DNA of 64,000 bases, taken from the NCBI RefSeq assembly GCF_009909185.1, contig NZ_JAAAMV010000007.1, forward strand, positions 62,001 to 126,000. The letters are read 5' to 3'. Made by a program: the position numbers and the translations under genes. The notes under the pieces are model-generated. The model saw only the letters and a list, made by a program, of their open reading frames with translations. It was not told where the DNA came from and did no database searches. Source of the stretch: Paenibacillus glycinis (lineage in GTDB: Bacteria > Bacillota > Bacilli > Paenibacillales > Paenibacillaceae). This document shows positions 34,919 through 43,906 of the stretch, in pieces (within the stretch, counting starts at the first letter, position 1; each line of letters starts with the position of its first letter).

Positions 34919-36487
34919 TTACTTGCCGTTCTTCGCCGCCCAATCCGCGAGCTGCTTGTTCAGCTCGGCCTGGATTTTATCGCTGCCGGCTTTCTTGAGC
35001 GCATCCAGATACTTCGGCAGCACCTCGTTCGGATCGGCCGTTCCCGTCTCGAGCGGAACGGCGTATTCCGCCTGCACGGCGGCGACGGCGGCAACCTCCG
35101 TCTTCAGGCTCGAATCGTCGAATTTGAAGCCGTTGATCGGATGAATCTCGGCTTGTTCGTTCAGCTGCTTCGTCTGCTCGAAGACGTCGGCCGGCTGACC
35201 CGGACGCAGCAGCCCGTTGAACTGATTGCCGAACACCCAATCCACGTTCGGCGCGTACGTCGAGTTCTCAACCGGCGTATACGCGCCGTTCGCCACGGTG
35301 TAATGCTTGCCTTCGATGCCGTAGCAGAGCAGATCGTACAGCTTCTTGTCGTTATTGACGAGCTCGAGCAGCATCAGCGCCCGCTCCGGATTTTTCGAAG
35401 CTTTGCTGATCGCGTTCATCGAGGTCGTGACTCCGGTGAAGAGCGGCTCGGTGATGGCCTTCCGGACGACCTCGTTGCCGCCGTTCTTGGCCGGATAGCC
35501 CGCTTCGCCGCCCGGCTTGAAGGTGACGTCCGTCATGACGGCGATATTGCCCTTCGCCATCAATTGGTTGAAGTCCTTGACCGTCGCGAGATCGGAATAG
35601 ATGTAGCCTTTCTGATACCAGTCGTGCATCAAATCCAGATAGGCTTTGTACTCCGGCGTTTCGCGTTTGTCCACGCTCTTGTGCGGGTCGTTCTTGTAAT
35701 ACGTAACCGGACCGTAGTCCCGCAGGTTCCCGTCGATCGGACCGTTGTTGCCCGCTTGGAAGGCGAACGGCACGACATCCGGCTCGTTCTTCTTCAGCGT
35801 CTCCAGGAACGGCGCCAGGTCGGCTTCCGTCTTCACGCTGTTTATATCGAAGCGGTATTTGTCGACGAACCGCTTCTGAAAGACGAAGCCGAAGGAAGTG
35901 GCCGCGACCTGATAGCTCGGCACAGCATAGATTTTACCGTCCGTATCCGCTTTCACGTCTTCCCAGAATTTCGCCGGCATGAGGCTGCTTAGCGTCTGCG
36001 GCGCGTATTTCGGCAGCAAGTCGTCGATCGCCTGGAACGCGCCCTTCTTGACGTTCTCGTTGTATTTGAGCAGCCAGGACCCCGTCGTCCAGACGATGTC
36101 CATCTTCTCGTTGGCTGCGATGGTCACGTTCATCTTCTGATCGTAGCTGCCGAAATCGACCGGCTTCAGCTTCACCGTGGCGTTCAGCTTGGTGTTGTCC
36201 TTCAAGTATTGATTGACCGCGTCCTCGACTTCCTGCTGGCCCGGCTGCTGCGCGCTTACCCCGTAATACCAGGTAAGCTCGACCGGCGGAAGCGCGTCGT
36301 TCTCCGCGCCCGCCTCCGGAGCCGGCGCATTCGTAGTGGCGGACGTGCCGTTGTCCGCCGGCGCCTTGCTCGCTGTGCCGTTGTCGGCCGTCTCGTTGTT
36401 TGATTTGCTGCTGCACCCCGTCAGCGCCATCATGAGTACGACCGCGAACAACGAGAGGCGGAATGCCTTCTTCTTCAACTGCTTCAT
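34919..36487 (-). CDS. Sugar-binding lipoprotein (DUF3502-type, LplA/YtcQ-like)
   Basis: A 522-residue lipoprotein with lipobox L-T-G-C, an Asn/Ala/Thr-rich linker (about residues 22-65) and the DUF3502 end (VLPKYLDALKKAGSDKIQAE and on). It delivers an oligosaccharide to the two permeases encoded upstream. ATG 36487 has GGGAGG 10 nt upstream; the frame extends to 36538. It is followed by the giant beta-helix gene after about 195 nt, which suggests that the imported sugar is a product of that protein. Confidence 0.92.
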   Translation of the reverse strand: MKQLKKKAFRLSLFAVVLMMALTGCSSKSNNETADNGTASKAPADNGTSATTNAPAPEAGAENDALPPVELTWYYGVSAQQPGQQEVEDAVNQYLKDNTKLNATVKLKPVDFGSYDQKMNVTIAANEKMDIVWTTGSWLLKYNENVKKGAFQAIDDLLPKYAPQTLSSLMPAKFWEDVKADTDGKIYAVPSYQVAATSFGFVFQKRFVDKYRFDINSVKTEADLAPFLETLKKNEPDVVPFAFQAGNNGPIDGNLRDYGPVTYYKNDPHKSVDKRETPEYKAYLDLMHDWYQKGYIYSDLATVKDFNQLMAKGNIAVMTDVTFKPGGEAGYPAKNGGNEVVRKAITEPLFTGVTTSMNAISKASKNPERALMLLELVNNDKKLYDLLCYGIEGKHYTVANGAYTPVENSTYAPNVDWVFGNQFNGLLRPGQPADVFEQTKQLNEQAEIHPINGFKFDDSSLKTEVAAVAAVQAEYAVPLETGTADPNEVLPKYLDALKKAGSDKIQAELNKQLADWAAKNGK

Positions 36488-36649
36488 CTGTATGAAACCT
36501 CCCTTATTTAAACCGTGCTTGTATGAAAATAATAACATGGGGAGCTATCGGCCAGCCGTGCCTTCCCTCCTTTCGATTGGCTTGCCCCTCCGTTATTAGC
36601 CCCACCCGAATGGCGGCTTGCCGGCGTTCCGTCTTGCCATTGCCCGCCG

Positions 36650-37531
36650 TCAGCCCTTGAGCGAACCGACGGTCAATCCCTGCACGAAGTAGCGCTGGAA
36701 GAACGGAAAGACGAGCATCATCGGCCCGGCGGCCAGCACCACCATCACCATGCGCGCGGACATCGTCGGGAACTGGGCAACATCGAGATCCGGGATGCCG
36801 AGCAACGCTAAATTCTGCGTCATCACTTCCATGCTGTTCAGCATGCGGACAAGCAGCAATTGCAGCGGAACCAGGCGCTGCTCGTCGATGAACAACAGCG
36901 CGTTGAACCATTCGTTCCAATACCCGAACGCGATCAGCAAGCCGATCGTCGCGAGCGCCGGGGTGGAGAGCGGGATGATCACGGTGAAGAATATCCGCCA
37001 CTCCCGGGCGCCGTCCATTTTGGCCGACTCGATGATTTCCATGGGGATCTTCGCGAAGAAGCCTCTCAGGATCATGACGTTCCACGCGCTGAGCAGCCCC
37101 GGCAGAATCATCGCCCACAGCGTATCCTTGGCATGCAGGTACTGCGTCATCAGCATATAGAAAGGGACAAGTCCCCCGCTGAACAGCATCGTAAAAAACA
37201 CGTAGAAGCTCGTGACGTTCTTATACTTGTAATCCGGCCGCGATATCGTATACGCCATCATCGCCGTCATCAGCAATCCGGCGGCCGTTCCGATTACCGT
37301 CACCAGCGCCGTAACGCCGTAAGAGCGGAGAATGACGTCGGGCACCTTGAAAATATACCGATAGGCGGTCAGCACGAACGTATCCGGAATAAACCGGTAG
37401 CCGTTCCGGGCAAGCGATGCTTCGCCCGTGAACGAAACCGAGACGACCAGTACGAACGGGATGATCATCAGCAGGCTTAGCAGGATAAAGCACGAGTTGA
37501 TGACGGCGGCCGTCTTCTTGCTGTGACCCAC
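36650..37531 (-). CDS. Carbohydrate ABC permease (YtcP/LplC-type)
   Basis: A 293-residue membrane protein with six transmembrane segments, the EAA loop IIESAKMDGAREWRIFFTVI and the C-terminal signature RYFVQGLTVGSLKG. The start is GTG 37531 with AGGAGG 7 nt upstream. It lies 11 nt after the LplB-type permease gene, with which it forms the membrane channel. Confidence 0.93.
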   Translation of the reverse strand: MGHSKKTAAVINSCFILLSLLMIIPFVLVVSVSFTGEASLARNGYRFIPDTFVLTAYRYIFKVPDVILRSYGVTALVTVIGTAAGLLMTAMMAYTISRPDYKYKNVTSFYVFFTMLFSGGLVPFYMLMTQYLHAKDTLWAMILPGLLSAWNVMILRGFFAKIPMEIIESAKMDGAREWRIFFTVIIPLSTPALATIGLLIAFGYWNEWFNALLFIDEQRLVPLQLLLVRMLNSMEVMTQNLALLGIPDLDVAQFPTMSARMVMVVLAAGPMMLVFPFFQRYFVQGLTVGSLKG

Positions 37532-37542
37532 GCGGGCACCTC

Positions 37543-38505
37543 CTAGAACAGTGCGTTCTCGTTATTGATCTTGCGTACGATGTAGTTGGCGGCGAGGACG
37601 AGGACGAACCCGACGACGGATTGATAGACGCCCGCTGCCGAGGACATGCCGATGTCGCCGAGCATGCGCAGGGACCGGAACACGTACGTATCGATGATGT
37701 CCGTGGTCGGCAGCGCAAAGGACGAATCGTTCGGAACGAAATAATGCAGGCCGAAATCGCCCCTGAACATATTGCCGATCGCCAGAATCAGCATGATGGT
37801 CATCAGCGGCAGCAGCAGGGGCAGCGTGATCTTCCGCACCATCTGGAGCTTCGAAGCCCCGTCGATGCGGGCCGCTTCGTAATAATCCTGATTAATGCCG
37901 AGCAGCCCGGCAAAATAAATCAGCGTCGCGAAGCCGATGCTTTTCCACTCGTGCGCGATGACCAGGATGTACGGCCACGGACCGGATTCGAAGTACCACT
38001 TGCGCGGCGCAAGCCCGAAATAACCGAGCAGCTGATTCAGATAGCCCGACGTATTGTCGAGGAACGCCAGCGCGATGTACCCGACCACCACCCACGAGAC
38101 GAAATACGGCAGGAACAGCACCGTCTGATGAAGCTTGACCCAGTTCTTCCCCACCTGGGTAAGCAGGATGGCCAGCGTCACGGCAAGCAGCATGCCGACG
38201 ACGATGTACGTCAAGGAATAGAGCACCGTGTTGCGCGTGATGCGCCAGGCGTTCTCGGAGGCGAACAGAAACTCGAAATTTTTGAGGCCGATCCATTCGC
38301 TGCCCAGAATGCCCTTGTCGTAGCGGTAGTTCTTGAAGGCGATGACGATGCCGAACATGGGAACGTACGAGAAGACGAATAAATAAATCAAGCCCGGCAG
38401 GGACAAGCCGAACAGCTCGCCGTGCTTGAACCTCCCTTTGCGCTTCCCCCGAACAATCGCCTTTTCCGCCTGCGGACGATGCAGCTCCGCTTCTTTGGTG
38501 ATCAT
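37543..38505 (-). CDS. Carbohydrate ABC permease (LplB-type)
   Basis: A 320-residue membrane protein with six transmembrane segments, the EAA loop YYEAARIDGASKLQMVRKI and the end VRKINNENALF. It is the first gene of the second sugar operon. ATG 38505 has AAGGAG about 10 nt upstream. A 12-bp motif found also before the AraC sensor gene lies 73 nt upstream, so that regulator probably controls this operon. Confidence 0.93.
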   Translation of the reverse strand: MITKEAELHRPQAEKAIVRGKRKGRFKHGELFGLSLPGLIYLFVFSYVPMFGIVIAFKNYRYDKGILGSEWIGLKNFEFLFASENAWRITRNTVLYSLTYIVVGMLLAVTLAILLTQVGKNWVKLHQTVLFLPYFVSWVVVGYIALAFLDNTSGYLNQLLGYFGLAPRKWYFESGPWPYILVIAHEWKSIGFATLIYFAGLLGINQDYYEAARIDGASKLQMVRKITLPLLLPLMTIMLILAIGNMFRGDFGLHYFVPNDSSFALPTTDIIDTYVFRSLRMLGDIGMSSAAGVYQSVVGFVLVLAANYIVRKINNENALF

Positions 38506-38577
38506 GCCCGTTCTTCTCCTTTCCGTCTGCTTTCTCGTTCATAGCCCCATTCTGGGCTCAAATACGGGCCGCGGAGA

Positions 38578-38589
38578 AGTCCAAAATCC
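38578..38589 (-). promoter_or_regulatory. Candidate AraC-sensor operator, operon copy
   Basis: AGTCCAAAATCC (plus-strand reading) upstream of the LplB gene. The identical 12-mer occurs at 41182-41193 upstream of the AraC sensor gene, in the same orientation relative to transcription. Confidence 0.45.
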
Positions 38590-38692
38590 CGTTTCCGTTC
38601 CAAGATCGGCGTCCGATATCGCCGTAAACGTCCTCATCGGCGCAAATGGGCACAGGCCGCGTCAACAAAGCCCCGAAGATCCATGCGCATAG

Positions 38693-38716
38693 CAAAAAAC
38701 CGTCCATTCGGACGGC
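38693..38716 (-). terminator. Terminator after the AraC sensor gene
   Basis: Minus-strand stem CCGTCC/GGACGG with a 4-nt loop, followed by TTTTTT, 28 nt past the stop codon. It isolates the regulator gene from the sugar operon. Confidence 0.85.
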
Positions 38717-38743
38717 TCAGGCTGCTTTTGTTCAGTTCACGAT

Positions 38744-41086
38744 TCACTCCGTCAGATTGCGCTTGATCCGATACTCCTTCGGCGTCGTGCCGTATTTGTT
38801 CTTGAACAGGCGGAAAAAGTTGCTGCGGGTGCCGAACCCGATCCGCTCGATGAGATCGTTGATCGTATGATCGCCCTGCTCCAAATAATTCACGGCTTGG
38901 CGGAGCCTGGCGTCATTGATGTATTCGGCGACGGACAAGCCCTGATGCTTCTTGAACAGCTTCCCGATGTAGTCGGGGGACAGCTTCATCATATCTCCGA
39001 TCATCTGCAGGCTGAGATTCGTATCCGCGTAGTTCTGCATGATAATGTCCCTGACCGTATCGGCGAGAATTTCGTTCCGCTCCTGCTCCGGGCTCCGCTT
39101 GCTCTCGTTCATTCCCCGGTACAGGTCGAGCAGGATCCGTTTCATGTCCTCGAGCGACGCGCAATCCATGATCTTCTGATTGATGTCTCCCTGCTCGCTC
39201 GGCAGCGAGACGATTCGGATCGCATTCATTTCCTTGATGACCTGCTTCATCAGGATAAAGACATGCAGCGCCATATAGACCATGTAATCGTAATTCAGCG
39301 AGGCAATGAACGCGAAGATTTTATCCAGCGTCTTCTCGAAGGCTTCGTCCTGATTCGACTTCATGCTCTCGGTCAGCTTCTTCTCCAGCTCGGGGGGCAA
39401 TGCGGCTTCCGCGCTGCTCAGATTATCGCGGATCATGGACGGCGTAATGATGGACTGTCGGCCGAACGCGAGCGTATATCTGATCTGCTGCAGGCAGGAG
39501 GCATAGTGATTGTGCACCGACCGGTACGCTTGGACGTCTTCGCTCAGCGCGGCGGAGAAGGTGGCCCGGTACATCTTCGCGATGACATCCTGAATGCCCG
39601 CGATTTCCTGCCGGATATGTCCGAGCGCGGAGGCCGATGCGTCCGGCAAGCCGATGACGGCCGCCACATGGTCGTTCTTCATTTCAACGGTTTCGATCGG
39701 ATAGGTTCGGGCGAGCAGCTCCTGCGCGATGTTCGCGATCGCAAAACGCAGCAGCCTGCGATCCGGATCGTCCTCGCGGCCGGAAGCGCCGTTCCGTTCG
39801 TCGAGCTTCATGACGCAGATCAGGTAAGGGCCTTCGGGATTAATCTGCAGTTTATGTGCCTGAATCAGCTCGCTCAATTCCGCAAGCGGCATGGCTGCGC
39901 TGTCCGTCATGATCTTCCGGATCGAATAGGAACGCACGATATGGCGCGTCGTTACCTGCTCGCTCCTGGCCGAGAGCAAGCGGTTTCTTGTTTCCGCGTA
40001 GATGCTGGACATATAGGACAACTCGTCGCCGTCCGGGGGCTTCGGGCCCGCTTCGACATCGGAGTCCTGCCGAACGAAGCTCACCAGCTTGCCGAGCGGC
40101 CGGTACAGCCGGTGGGCGATGCCGAGCGTGGCGAGCAAGGCAAGCAGCAGGAAGACCACCGTCAAGACGATCGACGTATTTTTCAACGCGTCGGCTTTGC
40201 TGACCAGCGTATCGTAGGACTGAATGCTGATCAGCGTCCAGCCGTTGATTCCCGTGCCCAGATAATTCACGATCTTCGGCTTGCTGCCGAGCGAATATTT
40301 GAAGGTTCCCGTATCCTTCGCTTGCTCCTGATGGACGTGGTTCAAGATCGCCTTTTTGAAGGCCTCGTCGATGGGGGGGGCAGCCGAATCGGGCGACAGG
40401 ATCCTGCCGTCGTCCGCCAGGATGAACACGTTCTCGTTCTCCTGCCAGGCCAGCTGATTGATGAGCTTGATATTATCGAACAGCCATTGCGGCCTGACGT
40501 TCAGCACGAATACGCTCTCGCCTTGCCGATACCCGATCGAGTCGTAGTCGAAGATCGAGAAGACATCCGCCCGGTTCCCGTCCTCGCTTAGACTCATCGG
40601 CACCATTTCCAGCTTGGGGAGCGGCTCGCTTCCCGTGAACAGCGCCCTCATGTTGGCGTAAATCGGCGCATCCCGCTCCTGCACGGCCGGATCCCCGCCC
40701 CACAAGAAACGGTCCGTCTTCGCGTTATAGATCATGATGGAGTGGATGAAAGGCGTGTAGTCCGCAAACTTGTCGATCCGCGACCGCTTCGTCAGCGTGT
40801 CGAAAATATCGGAATCCTCGCTCGCCGTCATGAGCGGAATGATGTCGTTATCGTAATAAAGCGACATCGCGAGCCGCTGGATCACGTCGTTCAGATAGGT
40901 CATGTTGAATTTGATCTGGGAGAGGACCTTCGTGTTCGCCTCCCGCTGCATGGTGAGGATGATCTTCTCGGCATTGATATAGAGCGTTCCGGAAAAGACG
41001 ACAAGCAGCATCAGCACCAAGACGGAGAAGCTGAGGACGATGCGCCTGAGATATTTCTTCGATCGATACATGCGAAGGATATTCAT
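38744..41086 (-). CDS. Membrane-bound AraC-family sensor-regulator
   Basis: A 780-residue one-component regulator. Membrane segment 1 is at about residues 15-37 and segment 2 at about 300-322 (SIVLTVVFLLLALLATLGIA), enclosing an extracellular Cache-like sensor of about 260 residues. A HAMP-like stretch, a long cytoplasmic linker and a C-terminal AraC DNA-binding domain follow (SLQMIGDMMKLSPDYIGKLF and IERIGFGTRSNFFRLFKNKY). There is no kinase or receiver domain, so ligand sensing and DNA binding lie on one chain. It probably controls the adjacent sugar operon. ATG 41086 has AAGGAG 5 nt upstream. Confidence 0.92.
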   Translation of the reverse strand: MNILRMYRSKKYLRRIVLSFSVLVLMLLVVFSGTLYINAEKIILTMQREANTKVLSQIKFNMTYLNDVIQRLAMSLYYDNDIIPLMTASEDSDIFDTLTKRSRIDKFADYTPFIHSIMIYNAKTDRFLWGGDPAVQERDAPIYANMRALFTGSEPLPKLEMVPMSLSEDGNRADVFSIFDYDSIGYRQGESVFVLNVRPQWLFDNIKLINQLAWQENENVFILADDGRILSPDSAAPPIDEAFKKAILNHVHQEQAKDTGTFKYSLGSKPKIVNYLGTGINGWTLISIQSYDTLVSKADALKNTSIVLTVVFLLLALLATLGIAHRLYRPLGKLVSFVRQDSDVEAGPKPPDGDELSYMSSIYAETRNRLLSARSEQVTTRHIVRSYSIRKIMTDSAAMPLAELSELIQAHKLQINPEGPYLICVMKLDERNGASGREDDPDRRLLRFAIANIAQELLARTYPIETVEMKNDHVAAVIGLPDASASALGHIRQEIAGIQDVIAKMYRATFSAALSEDVQAYRSVHNHYASCLQQIRYTLAFGRQSIITPSMIRDNLSSAEAALPPELEKKLTESMKSNQDEAFEKTLDKIFAFIASLNYDYMVYMALHVFILMKQVIKEMNAIRIVSLPSEQGDINQKIMDCASLEDMKRILLDLYRGMNESKRSPEQERNEILADTVRDIIMQNYADTNLSLQMIGDMMKLSPDYIGKLFKKHQGLSVAEYINDARLRQAVNYLEQGDHTINDLIERIGFGTRSNFFRLFKNKYGTTPKEYRIKRNLTE

Positions 41087-41181
41087 CGCTGCTCCTTTCC
41101 AGGCCGGCCGGTCCTCGTTCGCGGTTTTACTCAAATCATGCCATACTCCACGCCTGGCATCCACTCCGAAATTCCGGATTC

Positions 41182-41193
41182 AGTCCAAAATCC
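41182..41193 (-). promoter_or_regulatory. Candidate AraC-sensor operator, autoregulatory copy
   Basis: AGTCCAAAATCC (plus-strand reading) about 96-107 nt upstream of the AraC sensor gene; identical to the 12-mer at 38578-38589. Confidence 0.4.
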
Positions 41194-41212
41194 GGCAGGA
41201 AAGACGGCACGA

Positions 41213-41268
41213 CAAAAAAGGGCGATCCGCCGGTCGGCCCTTCGGCCGTTCGAACGAATCACCCTTGA
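41213..41268 (-). terminator. Probable terminator of the TerC gene
   Basis: Minus-strand arms AAGGGTGAT and ATCGCCCTT enclose an inner GGCC hairpin and are followed by TTTTTTG. The large loop makes the call less certain. Confidence 0.5.
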
Positions 41269-41288
41269 TTAAACGTCTGTTCCTCGGC

Positions 41289-41960
41289 TCACGCTTCCTG
41301 CACCCGCGAACGCGTGCGCTTCTGCAGCACGTAGCCGACCGCGATAACGAGTATGCCGCAGAGGAACGGGAAGACGTCGTCCGCCCAATCCGCGACCTTG
41401 CGAATCGCCGACGCCAGCGTCTCGTTCTCTTCGAGCATCTCGCCGGCGGTATAGCCGAGAATGCCCGCCCCGAGGAAGACGAAGATCGGAAACTTGTGCA
41501 GGACGACCATGATCAGCTGGCTGCCCCATACGATGATCGGAATGCTGAGCGCGACGCCGACCGCCATGATCCAGATCTGGTTGTTCGCGATGGACGCGAT
41601 CGCCAGCACGTTGTCGAGGCTCATGATGAAGTCCGCCACGACGATCGTCCGGACGGCCTTCAGCAGCGATTGCGCGCCTTCTATGTCCTTGCTCTCGCCG
41701 TCGTCCTTCAGCAGCGACACGGCGACCCAGAACAACAACAGCGCGCCGGCGATCTGAATGAACGGAATCTTCAGCAGGTAAACGGCAACCACCGTCAGCA
41801 CGATCCGCAGTCCGACCGCGGCCAGCGCGCCCCACCAGACCGCCTTCTTGCGATTCTCCGGCGGCAGATTGCGGCTCGCCAGCGCGATGACGACGGCGTT
41901 ATCGCCGCTCAAGACGAGGTTAACGAGCAGTATTTCCAATATCAATAGCAATAGTTCCAT
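41289..41960 (-). CDS. TerC-family membrane protein
   Basis: A 223-residue inner-membrane protein with about seven transmembrane segments. It has the two conserved acidic metal sites of the family, LSGDNAVVIAL near the N-terminus and MSLDNVLAIAS in the middle. TerC/YceF/YkoY proteins in Bacillus are implicated in manganese export and metalation of secreted enzymes. No yybP-ykoY riboswitch is seen upstream. ATG 41960 has TTAGGAG 8 nt upstream. Stands alone before the exporter genes. Confidence 0.92.
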   Translation of the reverse strand: MELLLLILEILLVNLVLSGDNAVVIALASRNLPPENRKKAVWWGALAAVGLRIVLTVVAVYLLKIPFIQIAGALLLFWVAVSLLKDDGESKDIEGAQSLLKAVRTIVVADFIMSLDNVLAIASIANNQIWIMAVGVALSIPIIVWGSQLIMVVLHKFPIFVFLGAGILGYTAGEMLEENETLASAIRKVADWADDVFPFLCGILVIAVGYVLQKRTRSRVQEA

Positions 41961-42034
41961 CCCATTAACTCCTAACCGGTGCCTTTGATCGAAAGCAGCT
42001 TATTATCTCACAATTCGATCCGGCTTGTCTATTT

Positions 42035-43906
42035 TCACCCGGCTTCGATCGCGGCGCCGTCCGCGCGTCCCGGACGGTGCTTCCCGTCGGCGTTCCCTTG
42101 GGAATGCCGGTAGAGCTCGTCGTAATAACCGCCCGCGGCAAGCAGCTCGCGGTGCGTGCCTTCCTCGACGATCTCGCCCAGCCGCATCACGATGATCCGG
42201 TCCGCGCCCATGATCGTGGACAAGCGGTGCGCGATGACGAGCGTCGTCCGTCCTTCGGAGACGACCGCAAGCGCCCGCTGGATCAGCTGCTCGGAGTGCG
42301 AATCGAGATTCGCCGTCGCTTCGTCCAGGATCAGGATGCGCGGCTTGAACACGATGATCCGGGCAAACGAGATCAGCTGCCGCTCGCCGGCGGACAGCCC
42401 GCTTCCGCGCTCGGAGAGCATCGTCTCGTAGCCGTCCTTCATGCCGGCGATGAGCGCGTCCGCGCCGACCAGCCTGCAGGCTTCGACGACTTCCTCCCGC
42501 GAGACGGAGTCGTCGAACAGGCGGACGTTGTCGACGATGCTGCCGGAGTAGAGATACGGCTCCTGCTGCACGAGCCCGATCAGCCGGTGCAGCTTCTCCT
42601 GCCGCATGTCGCGGACGTCGATGCCGTCGATGGTCACGCTGCCTTCCTTCACGTCGTAGAAACGGCAGAGGAGGCTGATCAGGGAGCTCTTGCCGGCCCC
42701 CGTCGTGCCGACGATGCCGATCATTTCGCCCGGACGCACGTGCAGGTCGAGCCGGTGAATGACGGGCTGTCCGTCCGCATATCCGAATTTTACCCCGTTG
42801 AAATCGATTTGACCCTTCACCGCGGATAAATCGAGCTTGGCGTCCGGTTTGTCCTGCACCTCGGGCACCGTGTCGAAGATCGACCAGATCCGGTTCATCG
42901 ACACCGAGGCGGACAGCAGCGTATTCCACTGCTGCGTGATCGTATTGATCGGCTGGAAGAACTGGCGGATATACGTAATGAACGCGAACAGGACGCCGAA
43001 CGGGATGGATTCCCCGAGCACCGCGTTGCCGCCGAGCCAGGTGACGAACGCGACCGACAGGTTGCCGAGCATGTCGAACGACCGGTTGAACAGCACGTTG
43101 GTCCGGATCTCGCGCAGGTTGGAGCGGAAGTACGTCTGGTTGCGCTCGGAGAACTGCTTCTGCTGCTCTTTCTCTTGATGGAACACTTGGATGATGTGCA
43201 TGCCCGCGAGATTCTCCGCCACGAACGCCACCAGCCTGGAGAGATTCGTCCGCGCCATCTGGTACGTCTTGCGCATATAAGAGCGGAACGCGATGGCGTT
43301 CAGCGCGATGATCGGCAGCAGGATCAAGCAGTACAGCGTCAGCCGCACGTCGAGCTGGAACATCAGCACGATGATGAACACCAGCGTCAGCCCGTCGCGG
43401 AGCACGCTCAGCAGCACCTGGCTGAAGAATTGGTTGATCGTCTCCGTGTCGCTCGACACGTGCGTGATCAGGCTGCCGCTCGGCACCCGGTCGAAATACG
43501 ACATCGACTGCTTCGTGATATGGCGGAACAGCTGCTTGCGGATGGCGGCGACGATGCTCTGGCCGGCCTTCTGCAGCAGATTGTTCTGCAGGTACGTGAA
43601 CAGGAAGCCGCCGACCGAGAGCAGCAGGTAAATGCCCGCGATCAGGAACAGCATGTTGGCGTTCGCGTCGCCCTTCGTGAGATGGTCGTCGATCGCGATC
43701 TTCACGAGGTACGGCTGCATCAGATCCGCCGTGATCGCCAGGATGATGCAGCCGAATACCGCCAGAAACGTCATGCGATGCGGTTTGGCGTAATTGTACA
43801 GCCCTTTGTAGGCGGAACGGTTATGATTCGGCGTCTTCGGCAGCGTGGGATCCGCCTTGGCGCCGCCGTCCGCCTTCGTCTTCAAGTTGTCCATCGTCTT
43901 AGCCAA
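42035..43906 (-). CDS. yheH: Heterodimeric ABC exporter subunit, BmrD/YheH-like
   Basis: A 623-residue half-transporter: six transmembrane helices (about 60-345) and a C-terminal ATPase with Walker A GTTGAGKSS, signature LSAGERQ and a canonical Walker B plus catalytic Glu (ILILDEATANLD). I start it at TTG 43906, which overlaps the preceding gene by eight bases and has GGAGG 9 nt upstream; the first ATG (43894) is too far from a ribosome binding site. In BmrCD of Bacillus subtilis the larger subunit likewise holds the catalytic Glu. Multidrug or lipid-like export is inferred from the family. Confidence 0.88.
   Translation of the reverse strand: MAKTMDNLKTKADGGAKADPTLPKTPNHNRSAYKGLYNYAKPHRMTFLAVFGCIILAITADLMQPYLVKIAIDDHLTKGDANANMLFLIAGIYLLLSVGGFLFTYLQNNLLQKAGQSIVAAIRKQLFRHITKQSMSYFDRVPSGSLITHVSSDTETINQFFSQVLLSVLRDGLTLVFIIVLMFQLDVRLTLYCLILLPIIALNAIAFRSYMRKTYQMARTNLSRLVAFVAENLAGMHIIQVFHQEKEQQKQFSERNQTYFRSNLREIRTNVLFNRSFDMLGNLSVAFVTWLGGNAVLGESIPFGVLFAFITYIRQFFQPINTITQQWNTLLSASVSMNRIWSIFDTVPEVQDKPDAKLDLSAVKGQIDFNGVKFGYADGQPVIHRLDLHVRPGEMIGIVGTTGAGKSSLISLLCRFYDVKEGSVTIDGIDVRDMRQEKLHRLIGLVQQEPYLYSGSIVDNVRLFDDSVSREEVVEACRLVGADALIAGMKDGYETMLSERGSGLSAGERQLISFARIIVFKPRILILDEATANLDSHSEQLIQRALAVVSEGRTTLVIAHRLSTIMGADRIIVMRLGEIVEEGTHRELLAAGGYYDELYRHSQGNADGKHRPGRADGAAIEAG

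Noticed and set aside
41961..42034. yybP-ykoY manganese riboswitch before the TerC gene
   Set aside because: The gap to the next gene is too short and neither conserved loop sequence is present.
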